From NCBI GenBank assembly GCA_946480485.1, contig CAMLJW010000038.1, positions 1 to 20,086 on the forward strand: DNA of 20,086 nt. Reading direction: 5' to 3'. The DNA is from an uncultured Streptomyces sp. Lineage in GTDB: Bacteria; Actinomycetota; Actinomycetes; Streptomycetales; Streptomycetaceae. Under the pieces are notes generated by a model. The model saw only the letters and a program-made list of their open reading frames with translations, was not told the origin of the DNA and ran no database searches. Every line of letters starts with the position of its first letter. Position 1 is the stretch's first letter. Made by a program: the position numbers and the translations under genes. Below are positions 1 through 6,665 of this stretch, one piece after another.

Positions 1-19
1 GGTGACCCGGCGGCATGAG

Positions 20-87
20 CGTCAGATCTCACCGGGCGCGATCGCGTTCATCGCCCGCTGCCCAGAGAGCCTCCCGTCAGATCTGAC
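20..87. repeat. CGTCAGATCT direct repeat with palindrome
   Basis: CGTCAGATCT occurs at 20-29 and again at 75-84. The second copy is the left part of a perfect 12-bp palindrome, GTCAGATCTGAC (76-87); the first copy breaks symmetry after nine bases (GTCAGATCTCAC). Paired near-identical dyads 55 bp apart in non-coding DNA resemble operator sites for a dimeric regulator. That reading is inference, and no promoter was recognised next to them. Confidence 0.4.
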
Positions 88-113
88 CCCAACCGGGGTG
101 CAGGTCAGCCCGA

Positions 114-163
114 ACCGCCGCCAGGAGCTCCCTACCGCCGCCAGTCGCCCTCCAGGAGCTCCC
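114..163. repeat. Interleaved short direct repeats
   Basis: ACCGCCGCCAG occurs at 114-124 and 134-144. CCAGGAGCTCCC, which contains the palindrome GGAGCTCC, occurs at 121-132 and 152-163. The two repeat families overlap in the first unit and are separated in the second, as if a unit of about 20-30 bp had been duplicated and then diverged. No function can be assigned. Confidence 0.45.
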
Positions 164-444
164 GTCGTCCCCTCCGCCTCCAGAGCCCCGCAGAAGCCCC
201 GCAATCGCCCCTGACCTAGCCCGGGCCCAGTGGCCTCTTGCCGCTCGGCGACTACCTCGTCGACGTCGACCCGACTCTGTTCCGCCCCCGCTCTCTCGCC
301 CCTCTTGCCCGCCTCGGAACACTGGCGATCACCCTCGCTCCCAGCTCGAGCAACGACGCCTAACCTACCGATATCGCTAGGCTTATTGCCACTAATGCTC
401 TCAGCCTGACGTGTTCGCCTCATTCACACCTGCGGGCTTTCAGC

Positions 445-497
445 GGGACCCGGGGACCCCTGGGGGGATGCCCCTACCCTAAGGAAGGGGGGTCCCC
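445..497. other. Structured G/C-tract inverted repeat element
   Basis: GGGGACCCC (452-460) pairs perfectly with GGGGTCCCC (489-497) across a 28-nt loop. An extra GGGACCC (445-451) can compete for the same right arm. The loop holds two smaller stems: GGGG/CCCC around ATG (464-474) and CCCT/AGGG (477-489, whose last base is shared with the right arm of the large stem). It lies outside any gene I can support and has no T-run after it, so it is not a standard intrinsic terminator. It could be a structured RNA leader, a protein-binding site or a DNA-processing site. Confidence 0.4.
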
Positions 498-506
498 CTC
501 ACGGAC

Positions 507-522
507 ATTCTGAAATTCTGAA
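507..522. repeat. Tandem ATTCTGAA pair
   Basis: ATTCTGAA is repeated head to tail (507-514 and 515-522) and followed by TGAAT. It is a local AT-rich island in very GC-rich DNA, between the structured G/C element and the small gene at 584. A promoter or operator is possible, but I could not place a convincing -35/-10 pair. Confidence 0.3.
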
Positions 523-583
523 TGAATCCGCCTAGTCGCACGGGCGCCTTGCAAAGGCCTCTGCGGGGTGCGACCGTGGTCAC

Positions 584-790
584 ATGAGAGGACGAAGGAA
601 GGTGAAGCGGACGCACTGGGGCCTGGAGCTTCTGAAGCCCGACGAGGCGAAGGCGCGCAGGGAACGCTACGAGGCCTTGAAGGCCCTGGGGGCATCAGGG
701 CTGGTGGCGTGGAGGGAGTCCATTACGAGGGGCTCCTACTGGAAGATGCGCGACAGGCTGGTGGCTGCTTCCGGGAAACCCACACTTTAG
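584..790 (+). CDS. Small basic hypothetical protein
   Basis: This frame encodes a 68-aa, strongly basic, mostly helical protein. Codon third positions are mainly G or C, as in the neighbouring genes, and it ends in TAG, unlike the late operon. The ATG at 584 has no clear ribosome-binding site. An internal GTG at 602 sits after GAGGACGAAGGAA, so a 62-aa protein starting VKRTHWGLELL is an equally good reading. I recognise no family. It stands alone, upstream of the convergent minus-strand genes. Confidence 0.45.
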   Translation: MRGRRKVKRTHWGLELLKPDEAKARRERYEALKALGASGLVAWRESITRGSYWKMRDRLVAASGKPTL

Positions 791-912
791 AAGTAGACTA
801 CGGCCGAATGCGTAGATGCCAGCGCCCCGTCTGCTGCTAGCGTCCCCGGAGGGTAGCAGTCCCCGCGGTGACGTTGTCCCCGCGTCCTGAAGGCGCGCTG
901 GTATCGAGCATA

Positions 913-942
913 CCGGGCCCCTCCCGGAATTGGAATCTTTTT
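913..942 (+). terminator. Weak intrinsic terminator candidate
   Basis: CCGGG (913-917) and CCCGG (923-927) form a 5-bp GC stem with a 5-nt loop. A run of five T follows at 938-942, about 10 nt past the stem. An overlapping stem (GGTAT 900-904 with ATACC 910-914) competes with it. The spacing is longer than usual, so this is only a plausible end for the small plus-strand gene before the convergent genes. Confidence 0.25.
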
Positions 943-977
943 CCTTCACTGACCCTACCGGCGGCTCCTGGTGCCCC

Positions 978-1427
978 TCAGCGGCGAGCCCTGAACATCT
1001 TCGGCACCGCCACCGTCTCCCGGTCGAGCTCGGATATCCGCTGCCCACTGGCCTCGCTGAGGCTCCGGTGCTCCTCGCACCTCCGGTAGAAGCCCCCGTC
1101 TTCCTTACGGGCAGCCTCCCGGCTGCAGCTGTCGCAGACCCCAACCGCCTGCTTGCGCAGCCTCCGCTGAACCGCCGCCTTCTTCGGGCTCAGCCCGAGC
1201 TCCAGCCCCTTCTCCCGCTCCCGTGCGTTCACTAGCTCGAGCTCCTTCTGCTCGATCTCCGCCTCGAGCCGGGTCCGCCGCTTCCTGACCGCCTCCCGCT
1301 CCTTCAGCCCCAGCGCGAACGGCTTTTCCCGCTCGAGCCTCGCGATCTCGTCCGTCAGCGCCTGGCAGCTCGCACGCATCTCCTCGAGCTGCCCTTCGAC
1401 CTCGAATACGCTTCTGTATCGTTTCAC
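978..1427 (-). CDS. Coiled-coil protein with CxxC...CxxH motif
   Basis: This 149-aa protein starts at GTG 1427, preceded by GGTGAGGA as a good ribosome-binding site. A TGA in the same frame 15 nt upstream prevents a longer form. Residues about 10-75 are rich in E, K, R and L and look like a coiled coil. Cys98, Cys101, Cys117 and His120 form C-x2-C-x15-C-x2-H, a plausible zinc site. I recognise no family; a small DNA- or RNA-binding or regulatory protein is a guess. It lies downstream of the other minus-strand gene and overlaps it out of frame for about 320 bp. Its natural amino-acid composition makes it the more believable use of that overlap. Confidence 0.6.
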   Translation of the reverse strand: MKRYRSVFEVEGQLEEMRASCQALTDEIARLEREKPFALGLKEREAVRKRRTRLEAEIEQKELELVNAREREKGLELGLSPKKAAVQRRLRKQAVGVCDSCSREAARKEDGGFYRRCEEHRSLSEASGQRISELDRETVAVPKMFRARR

Positions 1428-1620
1428 CTTGAACCATCCTCACCCGGGCAATGATGCGAAGCGCCGTCTCCTCATCCACCCATTCGTAGACCCGTCCCTC
1501 GAACACGACGCGGCGCGCCTTCGCCTTCCCGCTCCGGAACATCCCGAGCACTTCGCGCCGGACCCGGTTGTCAATACCGGCCCCGAGGAACCAAGCTAAC
1601 TCATCGAGGTAGATCCGCAT
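1105..1620 (-). CDS. Hypothetical protein, possible small regulator
   Basis: The first ~65 residues (MRIYLDELAWFLGAGIDNRV onward) look like a genuine small folded protein, with hydrophobic spacing and G/C-ending codons. They include a VYEWVDEETALRI stretch that could be part of a helix-turn-helix or winged-helix domain; that is inference. Past about residue 64 the frame becomes a low-complexity Gly/Ala/Arg/Glu tail over the next gene's coiled-coil region, so the true C-terminus is uncertain. The protein may end by a +1 shift into the next frame, the gene may be damaged, or the overlap may be real. The ATG at 1620-1618 shares two bases with the start of the plus-strand gene at 1619. A TTG start at 1641 is a weaker alternative. 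Confidence 0.5.
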   Translation of the reverse strand: MRIYLDELAWFLGAGIDNRVRREVLGMFRSGKAKARRVVFEGRVYEWVDEETALRIIARVRMVQGETIQKRIRGRRAARGDACELPGADGRDREARAGKAVRAGAEGAGGGQEAADPARGGDRAEGARASERTGAGEGAGARAEPEEGGGSAEAAQAGGWGLRQLQPGGCP

Positions 1621-2233
1621 GGCGAAAAAACGCTCTCCCAAGGGTCAGTTTGCCGCCCTCGTCGCCACCAAGCACGACGACGAGAAGGAAACCCTCGCCC
1701 GCATTGCTCGGATGGAACAGATGGAAGAGCGCCTCTACGTCTCATCCGCCGCCATCCTCGAGGCCCAGATCGACTTCGCGACCGTCTCCCCCGACACCGA
1801 AGAGCCACCCAAAGAATGGGTGAAGCAGTTCGGCGCCCTCGGCGCCGCTCAGCGCCTGGCCGTCGCCAAGACCGGATGGCTCCCCCGCGGGCAGACCCCG
1901 AGCGGCATCGAGACCGCCTCCAAGATGTTCGCCGGCATCTCCGCTGCCCGCGCTCGCCGCCGAGACGAGCGAGGCAACCCCCAGATCGTCTACCTCGACC
2001 GCGGCGGCGAGGTCATCGCCGATCGCAAAGAGCACTGGGAGTTCGACCCCCAGCCCTTCCGTCGCCTGCGCACCGAAGAGATCCGAGAGATCGCGTCCGC
2101 CGCCGACCGCATCCTGCGCGCCATGGACGAAGGCTCAGCCTCGCCGCTGTACTGGCTCCGTGCAGCTCCCCCCGACAGCTACGATCCGGAACTCGTCGAC
2201 CTCATCACAGACTACCTGGGTGCGCGTCGCTGA
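1619..2233 (+). CDS. Putative terminase small subunit (by position)
   Basis: This 204-aa protein has a basic N-terminus (MAKKRSPKGQF), helical segments around residues 18-55, and an acidic, helical C-terminal third. I cannot recognise a terminase small-subunit domain directly. The call rests on its place immediately before the large terminase, with TGATG overlapping stop and start, and on its suitable size. TerS proteins bind the packaging site and regulate TerL. A ribosome-binding site, GAGGT, lies about 8 nt before the ATG, inside the divergent gene. Its start codon overlaps that gene's start codon, so any promoter must lie inside the minus-strand gene. It could instead be an unrelated small head protein. 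Confidence 0.6.
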   Translation: MAKKRSPKGQFAALVATKHDDEKETLARIARMEQMEERLYVSSAAILEAQIDFATVSPDTEEPPKEWVKQFGALGAAQRLAVAKTGWLPRGQTPSGIETASKMFAGISAARARRRDERGNPQIVYLDRGGEVIADRKEHWEFDPQPFRRLRTEEIREIASAADRILRAMDEGSASPLYWLRAAPPDSYDPELVDLITDYLGARR

Positions 2234-3744
2234 TGCTCGACCGCTCCGTCTACAAGCCGAGCGCGTGGGGCCTTCGCTTCCACCAGTGCGCAGCTGACGA
2301 CGTCCTAGGCGGGGGCGCCGCGGGCGGGGGCAAGAGCATCGCTCTACTCTTCGACCCGCTCGTTACGCAAGCCATCGTCGAGCAAGCGCGGGTCACGGGC
2401 CAGTTCATCGACGAGTTCCCCGAATGGCTCGCCGATCTCTGCCGGAAGCACCCGATCCGGGCCGGAGAGAGCGAGGGCCACGCGCTGCACATGCGCAAAA
2501 ACCTAACCCTGCTCCGAGAGAACATGGATCGCGCCGAGCGCATGTTCCCGAAGTTCGACCCGGGCGCCGAATACAACCGAGAGTTTCACCGATGGACCTT
2601 CTCCAGCGGCTACAAGTTCACGTTCGGTCACTGCCCCGAAGAGTCATCGTACAAGAACTATCTTTCCAGCCAATTCAGCCATTTTGGAGTCGATGAATCC
2701 AGCGAAATGTCCGAACTGAGCGCCGACGAGATCAGCGCGCGCGTGCGCTCCGCTGACCCGGTGCTCAAGTACCTTCTGCGCGTTCGGTACGTCAGCAACC
2801 CCGCTCCCGGTTGGCTCAAGACTCGCTTCGTCGACCCGCATCCCGACGGCAACGTCACGCTGAAGGTGAAGGTTCCCGATCCGGAGACCGGCGAGACACA
2901 CATCCGCACGCGCGTCTTCCTGCCCGCCAAGCTCGACGACAACCCCGACAAGTCGTTCGCTGCGCAGTACAGGAAGACGCTGCTCAGCAAGCCCGCTCAC
3001 ATGCGGGCTCGGTACCTGTATGGCGACTGGAACGCGCTTCAGGGCGCGTTCTTCGAAGACGACTTCATCAAGGACGTTCACGAGATCGAGCCGTTCAAGG
3101 TCCCGCGAGACTGGCCCAAGTTCCGCGCCATGGACTGGGGTTACAAGGCGCCCGGCACCATCGGCTGGTTCACGCTCGACCCCGACGACCGCCTCTATCA
3201 GATCTTCGAGTTCAACTTCCGGCTGATGCGTGACTCGGAGGTCGCCGATCGCGTCATCGAGATCGAGAAGGGCTTCGGGTTCTGGGATGAGCGAGACCGA
3301 TGCAGCCGCCTCACGGGCGTGGCCGACACGCAGCTGTGGGAAGAGCGCGGTGACTCGGGCCTGAGCAAAGCCCAGGTGTTTCACGAGAAAGGCGTCTTCT
3401 GGACGCCCGCCGACAAGGCCAGCATTCAGCGCAACGCCGAGCGCATCGGCGAGCGCCTGCGCGATCACGACGACAAGCGCCCGCCGGGGCTGCTGTTCTT
3501 CAAGGGCTACACGCGCAAGACGATTCAGATGCTCGCGGGCATCAACGTCGATCCGAACGATTCGCTCATCCCCAACAAGAAGAGCCCGCTCAAACACTGG
3601 TTCGATATGCTCGGGTACGCTGCTGCGCGCGCGAGCCGCGGCCGGGAGTCCATCCCGATGAAACCGCACCGCTTCGACCGCTACGAGAGAGACGACGACA
3701 AAGAGCCGGCGGAAACGTCGGGAGGATTCGGGTACGGCACATGA
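2233..3744 (+). CDS. terL: Terminase large subunit (TerL)
   Basis: This 503-aa packaging motor has an N-terminal ATPase and a C-terminal RNase H-like nuclease. Walker A is GGAAGGGKS (residues 27-35). A Walker B-like HFGVDE lies at about 150-155, with Asp154-Glu155 as the acidic pair. The nuclease half shows MDWGYKAP with Asp301, GVADTQLW with Asp365, and WFDMLGYA with Asp458, which fit the three metal-binding acidic positions of phage terminases. Length is normal for the family. The open frame extends upstream to 1816, but that part is a basic, Pro-rich shadow of the previous gene; the ATG at 2233 overlapping the previous stop is the sensible start. It ends overlapping the resolvase gene (ATGA). 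It acts on the portal during DNA packaging. Confidence 0.95.
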   Translation: MLDRSVYKPSAWGLRFHQCAADDVLGGGAAGGGKSIALLFDPLVTQAIVEQARVTGQFIDEFPEWLADLCRKHPIRAGESEGHALHMRKNLTLLRENMDRAERMFPKFDPGAEYNREFHRWTFSSGYKFTFGHCPEESSYKNYLSSQFSHFGVDESSEMSELSADEISARVRSADPVLKYLLRVRYVSNPAPGWLKTRFVDPHPDGNVTLKVKVPDPETGETHIRTRVFLPAKLDDNPDKSFAAQYRKTLLSKPAHMRARYLYGDWNALQGAFFEDDFIKDVHEIEPFKVPRDWPKFRAMDWGYKAPGTIGWFTLDPDDRLYQIFEFNFRLMRDSEVADRVIEIEKGFGFWDERDRCSRLTGVADTQLWEERGDSGLSKAQVFHEKGVFWTPADKASIQRNAERIGERLRDHDDKRPPGLLFFKGYTRKTIQMLAGINVDPNDSLIPNKKSPLKHWFDMLGYAAARASRGRESIPMKPHRFDRYERDDDKEPAETSGGFGYGT

Positions 3745-4256
3745 TGATCTGTGGACTCGACCTGAGCCTGTCCGCGAGCGCGATCGTCTGCGTGCCCACG
3801 GATTGGGACGGTGATTGGCGGCGGGTCGGGAGCCACGTCGTTGGTCAGGCCCTGCCGCGCTCTGCCAGCGACCATGACCGGGTGCGTCGCTGCGAGCGCA
3901 TAGCCAATGACCTGGCGCACTACGCTCGCTCCCGGGGCGTGTCGGAGGCCTGGTTCGAGAGCTACGCCTACGGCCTGAGGACGTCAGCTCACAGCCTCGG
4001 GGAGCTCGGCGGCATCGTGCGTCTGGTGATGGATCAGACGGGGATCGCGCTGCGCACTGCCAACATGTCGACGGCGCGCAAGCTGTTGCTCGGCAAGGTT
4101 CCGCGCAAAGACGCCAAGGGCGCGTGCCACGCAGCGCTGCTCGAGGCGGGGCGGCCTGCATGGTCGAAGGACGAGACCGACGCTTTCGTTGCGGCGAATC
4201 TGGGTCTGAGCGAGCACTCTGGCGCCTACTGCTTCGCTTCTGAGGCGCGGGCATGA
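3741..4256 (+). CDS. RuvC-like Holliday junction resolvase
   Basis: This 171-aa protein is predicted to be an RNase H-fold nuclease that cuts branched DNA. The N-terminal strand reads GLDLSLSAS with Asp7, the family's first catalytic acid. WFESYAYG carries Glu73. KDETDAFVAA near the C-terminus carries Asp144 and Asp147, and KVPRKDAKGA precedes it, as in phage RuvC-like resolvases. All four acidic positions appear intact, so an active enzyme is expected. It starts at ATG 3741, overlapping the terL stop, which places it in the packaging operon. It may remove replication branches so that concatemers can be packaged, or help degrade host DNA; the context favours the first. A second in-frame ATG follows at once at 3744. 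Confidence 0.85.
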   Translation: MMICGLDLSLSASAIVCVPTDWDGDWRRVGSHVVGQALPRSASDHDRVRRCERIANDLAHYARSRGVSEAWFESYAYGLRTSAHSLGELGGIVRLVMDQTGIALRTANMSTARKLLLGKVPRKDAKGACHAALLEAGRPAWSKDETDAFVAANLGLSEHSGAYCFASEARA

Positions 4257-4339
4257 GCACCGATCCGATTCCCCGCTACCCCCGAGAGCGGCTTTGCTGT
4301 ACCTACGGTCAGCGGGAGATGATGAACCATGGCGGATGA
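4253..4339 (+). CDS. Possible 28-aa leader or spacer ORF
   Basis: A 28-codon frame starts at ATG 4253, overlapping the resolvase stop as ATGA, and ends at TGA 4337-4339, just past the portal start at 4329. The predicted peptide contains two adjacent cysteines and no recognisable domain. Its main possible role is to carry ribosomes across the gap and couple portal translation, because the ATGA junction matches its neighbours. It may equally be chance. Confidence 0.25.
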   Translation: MSTDPIPRYPRERLCCTYGQREMMNHGG

Positions 4340-6434
4340 AGAGAGCGTTTTCGAGGCTGGACAAGAAGAGCCCACCGAGGGCCCTTTCGAGTACAAGGAA
4401 GAAGAGCTTAACCTCGTCTCGCCCTTCAAGGGCCATAGCGAGGGCCGCCGCGCGCTCAGCCGCATCGGCAACCACGTGCTCGACGTGTTCAAAGAGGCCT
4501 GGGACGCGAACGAAAAGTACCGGGCGAACATGGCCGACACCTGGAAGCTGTTCGCGGGCACGCTCGACCCGAAGCCTCCCGACTTCGCTCACCTCTCCAA
4601 CGCTCACGTGCCCATCCTGATGGAAGAGACGATCCGCATGGTCTCGCGCCAGGCCTACGAGCTCTTCGGCAACTGGTCGCGCGTGTTCGGCGTCATCCCG
4701 CTCGGTCCCGACGACGACAAGACCGCGAAGCTCCTGTCGCTCCACGGGAACTGGCAGATTCGGAAAAAGATCAAGGACTTCAAGCGCGAGGTCGGTCATC
4801 GCGGCCTGCTCATATTCAACCTGTTCGGCGACGTCACCTGTCACAGCTACTGGGACCCGCAGCGGCGCGCGAACCGCCACGAGATCCTGACCGCGGCCGA
4901 GTTCGTGTGCAGCAACTCCCACGTCTCGACCATGCCGGACTACTCCGACGTGTCTTGGGTGGCGAAGGTCATGCACATGGACGCGCACGAGCTGCGCAAG
5001 ATGGACACGATCTGGGAAGGGGTCGCGACGACGCTGGAGCGGCTGCCGCCGGAGTGGGAAGACGGCGAGTACTCGCGTGAACTGCGTGACGCCGTGGACA
5101 AGTCGACGGGGGTCGACTCGACGTCGTTCACCCGAGGCCAGTACCGCATCGTGCAGTGGGAGGGCTGGCTGAATCTGCCGGGCCAGGACCGAGATCGCTA
5201 CTGCAAAGTGATCGTCGACACGACGACCCGCGCGGTGCTGTCGCTAGGCATCCACGAGCGCGTGGACGCCTACGACAAGCGGAGGTTCGAGTTCGAGACC
5301 GAGCAGCTTCAGCGCTACCAGGCCGCCGTTGCAGAAATCATGGCGTTCGAAGAGGAGCTAGAGGCAACCAAGCTCGCCGCCATCGAAGCGGGGGCCGGCG
5401 GCGGCGCGCAGGACGCGACCGGGGCAATCCTCGCCGCCAGGAACCTGGACATGATGCCTCGCCCGCCCGAGCCGGTCATGCCGGACTGGATGGCGGGCAA
5501 CCCGGAGGCCGAGCCCGCGCCGCCCCGCTCGGAACCGATCCGGATGTTCGTGCACGGGGTGAACATCGAGCCGCTTCAGGGCGTTATGGGCATCGGCACG
5601 GGCGCGATCCATGCCGCGCAGAACAAGGCGGCCAACATCGCGCTCAGCATGTTCATCGACCAGGGCATGCTCGGCAACATGAAGAACTTCCTCGCGAAGG
5701 CAGAGCTCCGCTTCCCCGAGAAGCTGAAGATGCAGCCGGGAAAGGTCCACAAGGTCACGGGCTCCACCAACCTCGCGCAGGACATCGTGCCTCTCGACTT
5801 CGGGCAAGCGAACCCGCAGCTTCTCCAGCTAATCGAGATGTTCGTGCGCTTCGGGCACTCGGTGAGCAACACGCCCGAGGTGCTGACGGGCGAGCCGGGC
5901 AAGAGCGGCGAGACCGCGCAGGGGATGGAGAACCGCGTCGAGCAGGCGACGAAGGTGCTCACGGTGCCGACTGGCAAGTACGCTGATTTTTGCTCGTTCG
6001 TCCTGGTCAACAACGCCGCGCTGAACGCCACGTTCCTGGAAGATGTCGAGTGGTTCAGCGTCAACAACCACGACCCGCAGATGGGCGACATGGGCCACCA
6101 GTTCTACAGTGTGGGTCGCGAGATGTACGATCGCCCGTACGACGTCGAGATCACGGCCGACCTGAAGTTCACGAGCACGTCGCAGCGCATCGCCGAGGCG
6201 GACGCGCTCGTTCAGATGCCGCAGGCCGTGCCGGAGCTGGCCGGTAACGGCGCGTTCAAGCATGCGGTCGTAAGCAAGAGCCTGGAGGCCCGCAACCGCC
6301 ATGACCTGGTGGCCCTGCTCGGTGCGCCCCCGCCCCCGCCGCAGGTCTACGGAGCGCCCACGAGCCCGCCCGCGCCCCCACCGGGGCAGCCGCCACAGCC
6401 GCCACCGCAAGGCCAGGGAGGGCCGCAGCAATGA
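4329..6434 (+). CDS. Portal protein
   Basis: This 701-aa protein is the predicted portal, the ring at one capsid vertex through which DNA enters and leaves. The call rests on its size, its place after terminase and resolvase and before a scaffold-like gene, and its content. The central part around residues 395-560 (FVHGVNIEPLQGVMGIGTG, then NTPEVLTGEPGKSGETAQGM) resembles the stem/wing and long-helix region of podoviral portals. Residues about 330-365 are helical and charged. The last ~40 residues are a Pro/Gln/Gly-rich disordered tail with runs of prolines. The ATG at 4329 has GGGAG about 10 nt upstream. The stop overlaps the next ATG (ATGA). It should bind TerL during packaging and the adaptor afterwards. 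Confidence 0.88.
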   Translation: MADEESVFEAGQEEPTEGPFEYKEEELNLVSPFKGHSEGRRALSRIGNHVLDVFKEAWDANEKYRANMADTWKLFAGTLDPKPPDFAHLSNAHVPILMEETIRMVSRQAYELFGNWSRVFGVIPLGPDDDKTAKLLSLHGNWQIRKKIKDFKREVGHRGLLIFNLFGDVTCHSYWDPQRRANRHEILTAAEFVCSNSHVSTMPDYSDVSWVAKVMHMDAHELRKMDTIWEGVATTLERLPPEWEDGEYSRELRDAVDKSTGVDSTSFTRGQYRIVQWEGWLNLPGQDRDRYCKVIVDTTTRAVLSLGIHERVDAYDKRRFEFETEQLQRYQAAVAEIMAFEEELEATKLAAIEAGAGGGAQDATGAILAARNLDMMPRPPEPVMPDWMAGNPEAEPAPPRSEPIRMFVHGVNIEPLQGVMGIGTGAIHAAQNKAANIALSMFIDQGMLGNMKNFLAKAELRFPEKLKMQPGKVHKVTGSTNLAQDIVPLDFGQANPQLLQLIEMFVRFGHSVSNTPEVLTGEPGKSGETAQGMENRVEQATKVLTVPTGKYADFCSFVLVNNAALNATFLEDVEWFSVNNHDPQMGDMGHQFYSVGREMYDRPYDVEITADLKFTSTSQRIAEADALVQMPQAVPELAGNGAFKHAVVSKSLEARNRHDLVALLGAPPPPPQVYGAPTSPPAPPPGQPPQPPPQGQGGPQQ

Positions 6435-6661
6435 GCCAGATGGTCAACGCCGAGGTGTTCCGGGAGCACCTGCTGAAGATGCGCCGTGAAACACGCGAGA
6501 TCGAGCATCAGCTGGTCATGACGCTCAAGGAGCCATCCGACCTGATGCGGCTGAGCAACGCCGCGCACCAGGCCGAGCTACTCTCTCGCCTCATTTCCGA
6601 TCTGGATCAGCTGGAGAAGGACGAGGCGAAGTTCATCGAAACGTTTCTGAAGGAGGATTGA
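6431..6661 (+). CDS. Small helical hypothetical protein
   Basis: This 76-aa protein is almost wholly helical with heptad-like leucines (EIEHQLVMTLKEPSDLMRLSN and beyond). It has no cysteine, signal peptide or membrane segment. It overlaps the portal stop by ATGA and is followed by AAGGAGG, the ribosome-binding site of the next gene. I recognise no family. A small assembly factor or virion component is likely from the position only. Confidence 0.75.
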   Translation: MSQMVNAEVFREHLLKMRRETREIEHQLVMTLKEPSDLMRLSNAAHQAELLSRLISDLDQLEKDEAKFIETFLKED

Positions 6662-6665
6662 GAGC

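Larger units (their letters stand above)
1..583. other. Gene-poor left region with repeats and hairpins
   Basis: I see no convincing gene in these 583 bases. The open frames here have compositions and third-position bases unlike the neighbouring genes: the longest minus-strand frame (22-423) uses many A/T-ending codons such as AAT, AGT and CCT, while real genes in the window end most codons in G or C. The plus strand is C-rich from about 90 to 310. The region carries duplicated 10-12 bp words, a 12-bp palindrome and a G/C-tract inverted repeat, listed separately. It could hold regulatory sites for the genes at 584-1620 or a DNA-processing site, but the sequence alone does not decide. Confidence 0.6.

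Noticed and set aside
22..423. Minus-strand frame of 133 codons in the left region
   Set aside because: Codon third positions are rich in A and T compared with the other genes, and no ribosome-binding site or domain is seen.
1816..2232. Upstream extension of the terL frame
   Set aside because: The extra residues are Arg/Pro-rich and overlap the candidate TerS gene in another frame; the Walker A region follows normally from ATG 2233.
2644..4260. Long minus-strand open frame of 538 codons across terL and the resolvase gene
   Set aside because: It lies opposite two well-supported genes with catalytic motifs. Its product is Arg/Val/Leu/Ala-rich without domains, as expected for antisense frames in GC-rich DNA.
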